64,000 nt of DNA from Taiwanofungus camphoratus. Lineage: Eukaryota; Basidiomycota; Agaricomycetes; Polyporales; Taiwanofungaceae. The stretch spans positions 1,550,001-1,614,000 of the forward strand of contig CP021227.1 of assembly GCA_003999685.1 (NCBI GenBank), given 5' to 3'. The notes under the pieces were generated by a model. The model made no database searches, was not told where the DNA came from, and saw only the letters and a program-made list of their open reading frames with translations. The translations under genes were made by a program, and so were the position numbers. Shown piece after piece: positions 1 to 12,669 of the stretch; the first letter of the stretch is position 1; each line of letters opens with the position of its first letter.

Positions 1-2828
1 GGAAAACAGACTAGACGCTTTTACAATGTGAGTTCATCCCACATAAAGGGGTGTAAGGAACATAACCTGTCAAATCTCGCCGCATGGCAAGGGTCTGCAC
101 AGAGATAAGCGGCGAAAACATAAGTCTAATCGACACCTACATAAGTTGCGAAAGTGATGATCATAGTGAGGAGCGGTATGATGTTGCTACGTAGGTCGTC
201 AGAGGACGATATTCACATGCATGAACGCGGCTCACTTAATGTAGGCGTTGAAGAGCTCCAACAACTTCAACTTCTTCTGATGTTCGATTTCTGCTGCGCG
301 TTTCTCCACCAACTGCTCTGTCACGCGTGGTTCCCAGCCGAAGACTTTGATCATGCGGATGACGCTCATAGCTGGAGGCCGTCAACGTAGCGAGCATGTG
401 TAGGTCGTAGACTACGTACTTTCGGTGACGGTTTGTACACGAGCATCGGTCTGGCCATGTTTGCACTGATTTCCTCTCAGAGGCGCGTAAAAACACTCAC
501 CTTGTTCATTTTCTCGACTTGGACCTTTTGAACAGAGATAGCTATGTACCCTGGTAAAGGTAGTAGAGCTACCGTGATGCCCATGCCTACAAAGGCACTG
601 CCGACTTGACGCTTGAGACACGTCGAGACATGTGAAGACAACGAGACAGACCTCCAGCCTAATATCGTATATAGGAACCAAATGCAGAGCGCGATCGTAA
701 TGGGTGCTTCGACGACTAATACCGACCGATTAGCAGCCCCCCGTCACAAATTCGTCCTCGATGATCAACTCACGAACGAGTGGGAAGTCGCTCGCTCTCT
801 GGATATTCGCTACATCAGAAGTGACCAAATTGTTGAGCCTGCCAACGAGATTGCTGGTCTTGTCGTCGCCCTCGGGAGCAGACTTGTATCTCATGCCCGT
901 GCCACCTTTCGACTTCTGCTTGCCTTTCGGGGCGCCCCGTTTGAGGCTTCCGGTACTAGAATGCATTGTCTCGTCCTCGCTTATGCCGCCATGAGGAGGC
1001 TCTGCAGAACTCTGGGGAGCGCTAGGCTCGACGAGGGAAACCGCGTCCGGGGTTGCCACAGCGGTTGTATCACCCTCGCTTGGAGGGGTGTCCGACACCT
1101 CAGCCTTTATCCGAATACGGAGAGCATGATCGAAGATAAGCTGGGTAACCATGGCCTGCACGCGTACTATGGAGCTGCTCTAATTGAGGGAGGAGGTTAT
1201 GCGTCGAGTGCATCCCAGAAGAAGGATATGTCGACATACTGAGTGGAAGACATACCATTGAAGCGCAATGGTATTTAGCAATGGCCCGAAGAATAGCCAT
1301 GCAATCCAGACCCATGGGTGCACGACTGCGCCTGCGCCACCGGTCTGCATGTAACTGTCGGTACAATTTTAACATGTACAGCCAAGGCCTGGAAGTGGTA
1401 CATACTCCAATAGTTGATATACGCTTACGGGGCCTGCGAAGAAGGTGATGGACTATATCTCACACTTGTGGAAAGCTGAGGGAGGCAGAATTACAGAAAG
1501 GACTCACTCGAAGGGCCAGCATCAGACATATGACAATGTATTCGTTGCCTGAACGTCAGTCATGTCAACTAGCGCCGTCGCTATGCAAGTGAACAACACG
1601 TACGGAATACTCTCATGAAGCCCCAGAAGATGTGCTCGTTCTTGTGCACCTGGAACGGGTCAAGGTGCTATGACAGGTCATGAGCATTACTCCTGTAACG
1701 CTACGAAGCATAACTCACGGGATAACTGCGTTGGACCAGATGTTTGGTGTGATCATAATCAGCCAAGGGAGGAAGCTGATCGAAGGAGGGGTGAGGCGTG
1801 CGATAAGCCTCGAAGACAACCTCGTCGAGCCAAGTATAGAGGACCAATGACAGTATCGAAGCCGTCTGCTCTGGAGTTGGTGGTATTAGATCCTATAAGC
1901 GCAGATAAGCAAAAACTAGGCTGTGACTGGGCGTCACCGTGCCTGACCTTGGGATTCAGAGGAATGTACTGTCGGGGCATACAGAGGGGAACTACTACAG
2001 CGGCAACAGTTAGTAGGGCAATCTTCACCCACAGTATACCTCCCTCTGCAGCGTCTACCGGGGCAAGCGTGAATGTTGCGAGAGGCCATATATCACGATA
2101 CACATAAACCGCCCAAGAGAGAAACAACACAAGAGCGAGATGGCGCGAGATCAGTCGGCTCAACCACGGCTTAGCAGTCATGGTTGCGATGGCAAGAAGC
2201 GACGCGTAGCCCTGTTGTTGCTGGTTCAGAAGGGTGTCTTTCAATTCCGACTGGACACTCACATATAGCCCACAGACTCCAATCTGGGACCAGTCATGAG
2301 GTCTCGTTAAGCCTGGGCCGGACCGTTTGTGCTCTTCCGAAACCATAGCGAGGACAGAGAGACACAAAAGGACCAGACAGGAGAGGAATCTAACGAATTT
2401 AAATGCAAAGATGGCAGAACCACCTAGTTGTCTGATATGCTGAGTAAAGCCAGATGGATGGCTTGTGCCCTCAAGGACCGGCTCTGCATGATCTGTACCA
2501 CCACCATCCGCGGAAACAAAGGTTGAAGAAATCTTTGCACGCAGTGTCCTAATAGATTTGGAGACAACCAAGAGCTGGCACACCAGGATGATAGCAGATA
2601 CACCAGCCGCGTAGGTAGGGATAATCAGTGTGTTTTTCACCATACTTCGTTTGATGATGTCGTTAATTGACAGATTACTGCATACATGTCCTGCTCGCAC
2701 CTCTGATCGCTCACGGGCCCAACCGTACTGCGAGATGGGACGTCGCCCTGAAGTAGAATAGGTTTTGTATTGAGTGCTGCTTGGAGCATGGTCCCCAGGC
2801 CAAAGTATCGAAGGATGCTGGCTAGCAC
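1..2828 (-). CDS. ABC transporter, class C (MRP/YBT1-like), N-terminal half, partial
   Basis: Multi-exon gene reading leftward off the window edge. The first clear exon (about 2700-1930) encodes several membrane helices of the extra N-terminal TMD0, ending in the linker motif PRQYIPLNPK. After an intron comes PPTPEQTASILSL, the start of the first core transmembrane domain, with LPPLADYDHTKHL and HKNEHIFWGFMRVFR. About 1161-730 encodes VTQLIFDHALRIRIKAE followed by a charged cytosolic insertion (KGKQKSKGG). Then come VGMGITVALLPLPGYIA (~590-540), VQKVQVEKMNK, TDARVQTVTE and IRMIKVFGWEPRVTEQL (~360-300), followed by IIPLLTMIITFATYV at the edge. These are family hallmarks of fungal class C ABC exporters of the vacuolar or plasma membrane, which move conjugated or organic anions. 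The nucleotide-binding domains lie outside the window. No disabling lesion was seen. The start codon is uncertain: ATG at 2828 or 2789, with a short first intron likely near 2710-2680. Confidence 0.85.
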
Positions 2829-4038
2829 CGATGTACGGCGAATCCGATGCTTACAGCGGTTTCACGTTGAGTCGCATGCACGTACTTATGTACTTACGAA
2901 GAGAAGGGCGCTATTACTGTCTTATCGAGTCTGGCAGCGATAGGGAGATACACCATGTGTGTAAAATTGAATGAAATACGGTGACGATCGCCGCCAGTGA
3001 AGCGCTTTCGAAATTCGAAGAGGGGGAAGTCGATGAATTGTAGGCTCGTCCAGCGAAAACTCAAGTTCGTTTTCGTCCCTAGTGGTGCACCAAGGCTTTC
3101 CATGGGTCAAGCAATGTATCATGAAGGAGAACCAGGAGTTGACTGAAGCTCCTAGAGCACAACTTCCGTAGGTGAAGCCTTAGCTTGTACAAGGGGAAAT
3201 GTCCATGATCATGTGATGCACGGTCGGCGACTGGTGACCGCGTGTGTTGAGAGACTGAATTGCGTTACGTCGTATCATAGACACCGTGACTCAATTCCTC
3301 TCCAGCCGATTATTTTCTTCGCAGCTGTGCGACGATGGCTCCGCGTTGATGTCGAATTTCAGATCCAGAAAATCGAACGTCATCATCTTGAGTTCAGGTC
3401 TGAATATGCTTACAGCGTTGAAACAAACCTCATACCCAAGCCATCAAATCATCGCTGTCCTGTCTGAAAATGTGATAAATCTATACGTGTTTTCTGTCCT
3501 TCCTGGAGCTAAGATCCTTACTGAGCAAGAGCCCCGTACTCTTTGCAACATCAGCTGGATATTGAGCAAAAGTAAGTCGTAGATCTCAGGAGAGAAGACG
3601 GGCATTCTACTCCATGCCTGCTCTCCCCTCCGCGCTTGTAGTGCCAGGGCGCGTCACACATACTCTTGTGCAGCGGTCTTTTTGCTCTCTCGCCCATGGC
3701 ACGTATTAGAGATATAGTCACGGAATTCAAGATGCGCACAGTGAACGTCGGCGTGCCATCAGCTCGTCTTCAGACGGCACTGGTGACTGCAAACCGAAAC
3801 CGGATCCACCACCCCCCGTCGGGAGAATCTAAATTCGATCGTACCGGTTCGATCGCGACCTTGCATCCGCGCTTCTCTCGATCGGAAGCCTCACGTCATA
3901 GCATTGGCATGGTATACCATCTGCTTTCGGTCCAACTCACAAAAACGAACCATCCCCACACCTTGAACCAAACACCTACCATTGCCTACATTTCCGATTT
4001 CCCCTCCAAGTGGACTATCTACCACTGACTTACCAGTC
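2829..4038. other. intergenic, no gene recognised
   Basis: About 1.2 kb between the divergent ABC transporter (minus) and the small membrane protein (plus), so it should contain both promoters. Open frames here are short, overlap on both strands and lack splice-linked continuations. I see no recognisable domain or repeat. Confidence 0.6.
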
Positions 4039-4827
4039 ATGAGCGCAAGTGCACCCGCAGGAAATCCCCTGCCCCACCCCAGGCCCACAAGCATCCCTGG
4101 CCCACGGCCGCCCCCTATCAGCGCAAAGGGCGGCAGCGGCACCGTATTTCTCCTTCCCTCTCTGAACGATGGCAGTAAAATGACCGCGTCCCCCTCACAG
4201 ACGATGTTCGCAGGCATGGCCATCGTCACCGCCGGCCTCTACGCCTTCTGGCGCACGCAGTTCCACGTGCAGGGCAAGCGCAACTCGGTGCAGGTAGAGG
4301 GCGCCACCCACGTGCCCTCCTGTGCGTCTCGCTCCTCACCCGTTCATCTCATCCGTTCTTTCCACGCTGACATTTGCCATTCCGACCGCGCCGCGGCGTG
4401 CAGGGCAGCTCCGCATGGCACAGCAGCAGCTTGGTACCACCTCATCCCCTAGCTCGGGCATATTCACGCCCGGTGCGCCCGAACCCGAGCCCAAGCCCCG
4501 CTCGTTGCCCCTCCCGGACAACAGCGCCGGTGGCGGCGGCATGCTCGCGGAGGGGCTGACGCGCATCAGCGTAAGTACTCGCTTCCCGAGACATGACATC
4601 GCGTTCACGAGAACTGCTTGTCGCGACTCTGCAGGGCAAGGGCTCCGAGCAGAGCCAGGCGGACGCGGCTCATGTCGCCCAGCCCGCTGCGCGCGCGTCG
4701 AACAGGACGAACGATCGCGGAGGCATTTACACGAAGGTGCGCTGGCGTGCTGTTAAGTAACTGCGCCGACCTTTGACGTAAGTGCATGTAGAACTCGGAC
4801 TACAAGGACGGGTACAAGAGGCAGTGA
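4039..4827 (+). CDS. unknown 195-aa single-pass membrane protein
   Basis: Four exons fit frame and splice signals: 4039-4321, 4404-4570, 4635-4736 and 4792-4827, giving 195 residues. Introns are 82, 64 and 55 nt with GT-AG ends. Residues 1-45 are rich in proline, glycine and serine. A single hydrophobic segment (TMFAGMAIVTAGLYAFW, about residues 55-71) is followed by a basic stretch, then a proline-rich, low-complexity C-terminal half (PGAPEPEPKPRSLPLP) and a charged tail ending DYKDGYKRQ. The ATG at 4039 lies just after in-frame sequence that could extend upstream to 3982, but the short start fits better. I do not recognise a family. A tail-like membrane anchor in the ER or mitochondria is possible but is inference. 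Confidence 0.65.
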
Positions 4828-6348
4828 TCGCGTTCTTCAAGCTCGCACCGGTTATGGCGGTTTTTGTGCGGTGTTTCAAGCAGACGCGATGGGATCGATC
4901 AACGAATTTCTCCTTCTCATGTTTATTTTTGGTCCTCTTTGTAGCGCAGCGTGTATGAATTGTAATATCAGGGCTCTTGGCAACGTTGGAGTGCAGACTC
5001 GCTGTCGTTCCAGTCCACGACTCGGATGTCAGGCTTGCGAACTGCAGCTGGCTGTATGCGTCTTAGGTGGTCTCCAGGACGCGTGCGAGGGGGGGACAGC
5101 AACCCTCCCGAGAAGGCAACATGAGGACGCTTGTAGTGGCGCTGCCGGCAGAGTGTGGTTGTACGATAGGGTGAGCTGGGAGCTGAGCTCGATGCGCGGG
5201 CAGCCCAGGCTGCCTTGCACATACCTTGAACAGCAGGTGGTGGAGTACAAGAGGGAGTCTGCACGTGATCGCACCCATTCCATTGCTGGATAAACCTCGA
5301 AGCCAGAAACGACAGCGGAAATACAGACAAGTAAGAGGACACATGTAGAGGACATTTGTGACCTCGAAACCCCCAGCAGTTGCCAACGGGACTGGGGGTC
5401 CCAGTGGACAGTGGCGCCACACACCTCTTCCAGTTGCGTCCTGGATCGAGCAGCGGGTAGCGACGTGAACGAAAGAGCGTCGACGGCAGGTTCGCAGAAA
5501 GGTGTCGACACCCTTAGCTGAGCTCATGAATCGGTACGGCGCGATGAGATATTTCCGCCTGCTGTCCCTCGGTACTTGGGCCCGATGGCCGCAGACCTCA
5601 TTGGCGCGCGCACACCTAGCAGGACGCCTTAATTCGAGTGCGCGTCCGGACCAGCCGTACCTGTGACGGTCCCGCTCGTGCCTCTAGATATTTCCATATA
5701 TGGTTTCAGCTCCTTGGTATCGGATGTCTCGGTGTAATACGGACCGGGGGGCCTGCCTTGCAGATTGTGACTAGCGTATTCAGAGGAACGGTATGACGCG
5801 AGCCACATTGAACTTGAGTATGATCGATCGATTCGCAAGGCCTCGAAAGAGACGCGGGGGAGAACAGAGAGCGAAGGGATTCGAGCATTGGCTGCGCAGG
5901 CAAGCCAGTTCTTGAAATGTACTTGATGGCTGCATCCGGTGCAAAACCCCCCAGCCAGCCGGGGGAATGGACATGGTGGTATGCAAGAATACAATGAACA
6001 GCAGAGCATCGCCGGTAGGGAGTTTGGTAGTTTGGTAAATGGCCTATGACTGCAAATTTCCGGATCAATGAATTCAGAGTTGTTGTCCGTTTCAGGCGAG
6101 CCGTGAATTGGATCAATCAGGCTTAGAGGATAGACGGTAGAGCTGACAAAATAGAAGTGGATGCGGAAATTGGGGTGTATAAGAAAAAATGGAAGGCGGT
6201 ATGATGGTTTAATTCAGCTTCTGATTGATGGGAGACATGTCTTACTCCATGTCTTCCTCCTCCTGTTTCCATCCAGACAACGACCATGATTCCCAGCGCT
6301 GTCTAGGGTATATAGGGTGGAAAAAATTAGCACTGCGGGAGGAACATG
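4828..6348. other. intergenic with unresolved coding-like fragments on minus strand
   Basis: Two minus-strand stretches look faintly coding but could not be assembled into a gene. About 5380-5230 encodes a signal-peptide-like start (MSSTCVLLLVCISAVVSG) followed by a good donor, GTATGTG. About 6180-5629 holds a long open frame ending in a hydrophilic tail. No family was recognised in either. They may be parts of a multi-exon gene or chance frames. Confidence 0.3.
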
Positions 6349-7829
6349 TCAGAATTGTTGTTCAACATGTAGTGACACCAGGTCGACGTACGAAACGATG
6401 TTACGTAAACTTAGTATGGGAAACCGGGCTCCACATTCTTTGTTCCATCGCGTCCGGTACCTGGTAGAAGTACGAAATATGTAAGGGATCTTGAAAGAGA
6501 CCTTCTGAAGTTTCGTGAATGTGTGAAGGATGAAATCGACATGCAGGCAAAGCTCTTTAGTGAATACCTCCAGCACCATGTCCATTTCGGTAACTTGGTT
6601 TGGGCGCGAAGGGACCTGTAGATAAATTGTGACACATTGCAAATGTTTCGGTGTGATCTGAGAGAACATTTGGGATATCCAACCCAAGTCAAGGATCTCC
6701 GGAATTCGACGGGATGTGGCTGGATCCACTCTACGCTCCACAATTAAATAAAGATCCAGAGTCGTAAGATTTACATTCGTAGCAAGGCTCAGCTGCTGTG
6801 CTGTTTGGGATGAGCATTGATAGCACGATGGGACCATGATAGCAACGCACCAACTATCTCCTCCGCTCGCATACTAGAGTGGTGTCCAACATCTAGAGTC
6901 AACTTAACGTGTCGGAGGGATTCACTAGCCGCCTGCCAAAGTCGTCCCGTTTGCCACATCTTCATATGCGCCATGGTCCCAAGAGGCAAGGTGATAGATT
7001 CGAGGTTACGATCGAGGTGCACAGCATCCAAAAGCTCAAGCATACTGCCAGTGTGCAGACTAGTACGCGATATCCACTGAAGGTCAATGTTTTTGAGTTT
7101 CATGCGTGATGCAAACTTCACCAACGCCCGTGCATCAAAATGGTCGCTCAGCCAGTCTATTGTGTGACATTCCAAAGTCCGCAGGTTTGGGATTGCACAA
7201 AGAAGTCGTCCAAATTGGTGAAGAGTCGGGAAAAAGTTCCCAACCAACTCAAGTTTCGTGGTGGACATAAAATCTGAAAGGTGCCGATAGAAGTTGGGAA
7301 GGGGGACAGTTTGCAGCCAATTAATTTGGTGTAGAGCAAGAGTCTCGACATTCGGATGCCTCCTCACAAACATTGATGGGAACATCGCCAGATGGGAAGC
7401 ATTCGACCAATCACCATGTATGTTAACAGCTCTCACAAAAGCAGCCAAGGCGGGCCTCATGGTGATCAGCTTTTCGAAAGTTAGCACAGCTTTTCGCCTA
7501 TCAAAGACAACACTGGCGAGAAGGACTGCACGACTTGTTGTATACCATGACCTACAGGTCAGAGCACAAGCCTGCAGAGCCCTATACTCCTCGGGAAAGT
7601 GGGTTTTTGATCTATAAGGCATCCGGGGGAGTAAATGGCCTATAATTTGCTCGAAAATTTCTATGGGGAAGGTTTCCTGTACAATTGAGCAGTATAACGA
7701 TCGGTATATCAAAGGCGATGCACGTGGCTGTATTTGAGTCCTTACTTGTCTAGCACATACTATCATAGTTTCCCCAATCAATCCGTGTACGGATTCATTC
7801 AGATCGTCGGCAAAGGATGTGTTTTCCAA
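6349..7829 (-). CDS. F-box-like protein, paralogue 1
   Basis: Two exons, 7829-6851 and 6800-6349, joined across a 50-nt intron, give 476 residues in frame. An N-terminal F-box-like segment starts near residue 55 (FPIEIFEQIIGHLL, then ACALTCRSWY), the usual Skp1-binding fold of SCF ubiquitin-ligase adaptors. The rest is a leucine-rich, degenerate-repeat region (NVETLALHQINWL, NLRTLECHTIDWL, LKNIDLQWISR) that in this family would recognise substrate. Paralogue 2 at 10.1-11.4 kb has the same layout and the same intron position and phase, which supports both models. The start is the first ATG of the frame; the F-box begins later than in paralogue 2, so the true start may lie downstream. The substrate is unknown. 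Confidence 0.75.
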
Positions 7830-10067
7830 CAGAGCCTGAATCTATGAATCAGACCAAGCTCGACGTCACTCTGCGCAGTAGACTCACGACAGCCGAGCCA
7901 TGGTGCTCCTGACCGACCATGACGTCGGATACAGTGGATAGAGTGTGGTAGCAATCGCAGAGGAGGAAAGTAGCAAGTAACTGAAATCTGGAAGGAAGAC
8001 AGGATTATAAACTTATCCTTTTGCTTCAAGTTTCCTTGCCCCGAGGCATTCCTCAGGCATTCCTGTGCTATCCGAAGACGAGTGCGTACCCACTAGAAGC
8101 ACGGTAGGTACGAACGACAGGGATCGATAAGCACCTCATTGCCGGCTCATGCAGACATCTGACACAGAGTATTGCCTAGGACCCTGTTCCTGCCAGCTCA
8201 CTTCAACAAGCAGGTGCCAGAATGAATTGACACAATGACCCATTCATGTACATAAGAACCCATACAACCAAACGAAACGCACGTAAGTTTCTGTTCGGAT
8301 GGTGCTCATATCTCAGCGCACGACATGAGCTAATGAGTAGACAAAACCACAATGGATCCCGTGAGCAGCAAGGACCGGCCAAGGGTACGTCGCTGCGATA
8401 GGTCTGGGCTTGCCAAAAGAAGGCGTAGAAGAGTTATAGTCAAGATGGCGCATTGGCATGTGCGCACATATATGTACTTCAGGAAAGCTATCAAGTACGA
8501 CACCTGTTCACGCCCGGCACACCCGGCTCCATTCATATATCGTTGCCCCTCCCGGGTCCGGACCACCACGCTTCTGAATCAGCGCTTGCGTCTCAAGATC
8601 AAATCGCGACAAGACGCGTTACTACGATGGTGCAAGGCGAGGTGTGCGCAATTCAGAGAAATTAGAGGCGAACCAAAGATAGGCCATGCCGCGGGGGTCA
8701 AATAAGACAGAAGGTGGCATCAGCATCTATACAACGGTATTGTCGAGTGACTTCGCTGATTTTGACATAGGGGACTGGCAGAGCTCGAGCTAAAATGATG
8801 GGTAAAAGAGGCATAAGTTATGTTCTCCAACCCGTAGTGGCCCTGAGTACGACTGAACACGGACTGAGCCAACGTACCACGACTTCTGGCAGGGAAACTG
8901 AGTTCAAAATTAGCCGGGTTCAAAATTGCTGTGGCGGAACCATACGTATAGTGCGGTGGGCAAAACTCCAAGAGACCTCGCCAATCGCTGGCAAGGCAAT
9001 ACTGTCGTCGGTGCTGCCTTCGGTGCTGCCTGGCGACTGCTGGCGATGATGGCGAAACTGGCGAAACTATGAAACTGCTCGTTTTAAAGGTTGAAACATA
9101 CTGCAGGTAGCTACAAGTGCAATGATAATAGTAAATGATGTTGAATCCCACTTCTCGGCGCCTGTCTCCATTGCGGTATGTGCTCCGGGCCTACTAACCA
9201 CGTATTCATCACCCCCCGCCAAGTCGGGGCTGCCGCAGATCATGTGAGCGCACATTTCACAGGCAGCTGAAACTCAGAGCAGGACAGGTAGACGGGGATG
9301 ATCGGACTTTGTCGTCAACAGCATACTCCGCTGGTGTGCAATGATTCCAAGGTGTACCGAGATGTCTGAACGACTAGAGAAGGTGGTATCTACAATCACC
9401 AGGAAGGTAGACGTGCCGGGGCAGGTCGTACTAGTAATGTGCCAGTGCGTGCTGTCACTATTTATAATATTTCTCCTGCTCGACTATGAACACCCCCCTC
9501 TCCCCAATTGATACGCCAATATAATATCCGGAAGGTATTGTACTGGTAGCGGCCTGCGGTCCAATGCACAAACAAGGTCCTGTACATTGAAGCCAGGGAT
9601 CTCACTGACTGCAATGTGATCTCCGGTTCGTGGTGATGGCAAACGTGAACAGTTTCGATACACGAAGAGCGACACGATCCTGTCGAGTCAGAAGGAAGGA
9701 AGGATATCGTAAAAGGTGCCGCCGGCCCAATCAAGCGCGTCTAAGGACCAGAGGGCACTCGGTCGGGAGGATTTCGAATAAGAGATGCGAGGAGGTAGGA
9801 GAACCTATGGTGGGAGTTTTCAGAATTCATATTGCTATCGGTGGCATGGTCGGAGATAAGGCACGAGAAAAGCTGTTTGTGAAGTCGCATACGGTGAAGA
9901 CGAGACATACAGTCCGTGGGGACAAAAATGAAGTAGGACATCATTGCGCAAAGTTCATGGTGTTGACAATTTAGGTAGACATGGTTTACCGCGTCGTGGG
10001 TCGAATCCACATCTTGACGCTGCAGAATTTGGGAATGTCAGAACTATCGCTCGAATTATGGGGCACG
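7830..10067. other. intergenic, no gene recognised
   Basis: Spacer of about 2.2 kb between the two F-box paralogues. Frames are short and without domains. A short run of CGGTGCTGCCT and TGGCGA/ACTGGCGA repeats at about 9010-9070 is simple-sequence-like. Nothing else is supported. Confidence 0.6.
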
Positions 10068-11365
10068 TCAATGCGATACATACGACAAAATGCCCTGTGC
10101 GCTCAACTTCGGCAGTCGTAGCATGAGCTTCGAACGCCATTCAACTTCATGCGGATATACCCTTGGGACATTATCACCGTACGCGATCCAAATCAGGTGG
10201 AAGACGACTTGTCTCAGCTTGGAGAATTTGGTGCAGGAAAGAACGTTGTCGATAGAAGCGCAAAGTTGATGGTCCAGAGCCTTCAACGTCTCATCGGCTG
10301 CATAGTGAACACCTGGACCCAAACAAACCACGAAAAGAAGGAGAACGTGGCATAACTGCTTTGATGTGATGTGCGACAATAGTTGAGGTAACCAATTTAG
10401 GTCCAAATTCGACCCGCGCGGTGTTGATTCCAGATTGCCGAAGACGGTCAGGTAAAACCGTTCAAGGTTGATGTTTGCGGACAAGTTGAGTTCTTGTGCT
10501 TGGAGGAGCATTTACTTTCAATACACCTCAGCAGATCTTCTTGAGAAGAACTGAACGTACCAACTGTTTGATCAGATGGCCTGAGGAGGTCTGACCTCAA
10601 ACCAAGCTTCAGATTTACTTCAAGGAGAGATTCACCGGCAGCCTTCAACAGACATCCCGCTCTAGAAGTTGCAATTTCCGCTACAGAGGGAAAATATAGA
10701 ACGACATTTTCAAGGTCCCTATCCAGAGCCATGACATTCAGGGGAATGACAAGGCTACGTCCGTCCGTTCCACTATTGATTTGAAGTTGAAGCTGGGTAA
10801 GCTTCGTGCCGAACTTGAAACGACGTAAATGCTGAGCATTGTACGCTGTCTTCCGACAAGAGGTATGGGCACATGAAAGCGCCTTGAGATTCGGTAGATT
10901 GCGGATGAGCCGAAGAAATTGGTGTGTTGTGCAAAAATGGACACCATAAAGGCTGATAGCCTTGACCGAAGTAAATGTTGAGAGCGCTCTGTAGACACTG
11001 GGGCGGACGACAGCGCAACACCATGTGGCGTCACTGACGCCGATATGCTCTACTCCAGTGAGCCTCCGCGCAAACATCACCGCAAACAGTCTGATAAGAG
11101 AGTCTTCTCCAGAACAAGTCACGCGCTTCACGAGAGGACCAAGGTGTGTGTGTAGAGTTATCATCTTGGATAACCTAAGTAACTTTTCATGGCTTGCAAA
11201 GTGAATGAAAGTGAGAAGGTGGACGCGACTTGGCCAATACCAGGCCCGGCACGTCAGAGCACAGGCCAACAAAGCCTTGCGGCAATCCTCATGCGTAGGC
11301 ACCAGGAAAGCTATAAATTCCTCAAATATCTCGATAGGAAACGCTGCCTGAAGAGACATCAGCAA
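10068..11365 (-). CDS. F-box-like protein, paralogue 2
   Basis: Exons 11365-10561 and 10498-10068, joined across a 62-nt intron, encode 411 residues. The F-box-like motif is at the very N-terminus (FPIEIFEEFIAFLVP, then LLACALTCRAWYWPSR, residues 9-45), followed by leucine-rich divergent repeats (LPNLKALSCAHTSC, FGTKLTQLQLQIN, LESTPRGSNLDLNWLPQLL). The post-intron exon resumes with AQELNLSANINL, matching AQQLSLATNVNL in paralogue 1, so both genes keep the same phase-1 intron. Both proteins end in a similar motif (GILSYVSH against NIVSYVDLV). Likely an SCF ubiquitin-ligase substrate adaptor with unknown target. The two genes lie in direct orientation 2.2 kb apart and are strongly diverged, which points to an old tandem duplication. 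Confidence 0.78.
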
Positions 11366-12660
11366 ACCTCAGGGTGGCACTGCCTGTTAGTGATGATACC
11401 TCATGGCTCTCCTTAAGCATTCCACCAGATCGATGCGCGAGGCTGGTGTCATCATCGGAGGATAAGCTGGACGTTCCTTCGCTCGGGCTGAGAACCTGGG
11501 CCCACACATTACAGCTGGATCAGAGCAGCCGTTGAATGAGGCTTACGGGCGACACGCAAAGGGACTTGTCACTAGCCATGGGGTTGAAAACGACGGTGCC
11601 CTCTCGCAGCGGTATATCGGTGCTTGGGCTGGAGGGTTACCAGCAGAAGCCAGGAGGCAGTACTTATCTGCCTGCAGGCATCCCATTCTGCATCTGCCAG
11701 GAGGTCATGGCGTCCTCTGCAGCCCACGCACGACGGTCAACTGGACGCGATAGACGCTCAATGGCATGCCGGAAGAAGACAGATGGAGGCAGAGATCAGG
11801 CTGCCTTCTGGTACTGTCCTTCGATCTCGCCCATCGATACACGAGCCGCGGCGTGGATTGCGATAACGCACCCACAGCACACCACAGGGACCCACCGCGT
11901 TACACAACGACACCGGCATCTGCAAAGTGACGGACGACAGAGATACCGTGTAAAAGAACCAACGGCCTGCAATGACTTTGATGATGATGTAGATATTTGA
12001 CGCGTGAGTTAGCGGCGTCGGTGAATTGCCATAATAACAATGTATCGATGAAACGGAAATCGTACCAGGAGGTTTATAACCACCTGCGCGTACTCCGCAG
12101 GAGGGCGGGAACGATTCTCTCAAGTTTAACGCGAAAACGGAACTGGTGACCGGTTTGTTATTGACAGAGAGGACGATAAATGTCGCAGTACATGCTCCTG
12201 CGTACAGAGAGAGCAGACCACACGAGACAAACAGTCATCGGACAAGTGGAGTGAACACACCTTCGGTTCCTGTCTAATCGCTAATTGATAACAAAAAAGA
12301 GCGGTACCCTGGCAGCCCGCCCGAAGGTCACAGGCACCAATAGGAAAAGGAAGAACGACCGAGTCTCAGAGGTGCCCTGAACTCGCCGTGATGGACGTCG
12401 CGCGTATCCCTGACGAGGCGCAACAGGGTGACTCGTAAGGGCAGAGGTGGGTTACGGCACCACTGAGACTCTTGCGTGGTTTCTCTCATATGAAATCTAG
12501 CGCTTCAAGGAGACCGACACGAATGTCTGTGAAGAGCACCGGCAGATGCGGCTGCACCGTGCATGCGGAGCAGGCGCGAGACGCTGTCCTGTCTCCTCCG
12601 CTATGTCACACACGTGGACGGAGATACGCTGCTCGCCTGATGGGGCATGCACAGTGTACA
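11366..12660. other. intergenic, no gene recognised
   Basis: About 1.3 kb upstream of F-box paralogue 2. Several overlapping frames of up to 155 codons exist on the plus strand, but none has a domain, a splice-linked extension or protein-like composition. Confidence 0.55.
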
Positions 12661-12669
12661 ACAGTGGTG

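Noticed and set aside
9955-10020. tRNA-like T arm, GTGGGTCGAATCCAC
   Set aside because: The box-B-like palindrome has no matching acceptor strands or A box at the right spacing on either strand. Probably chance.
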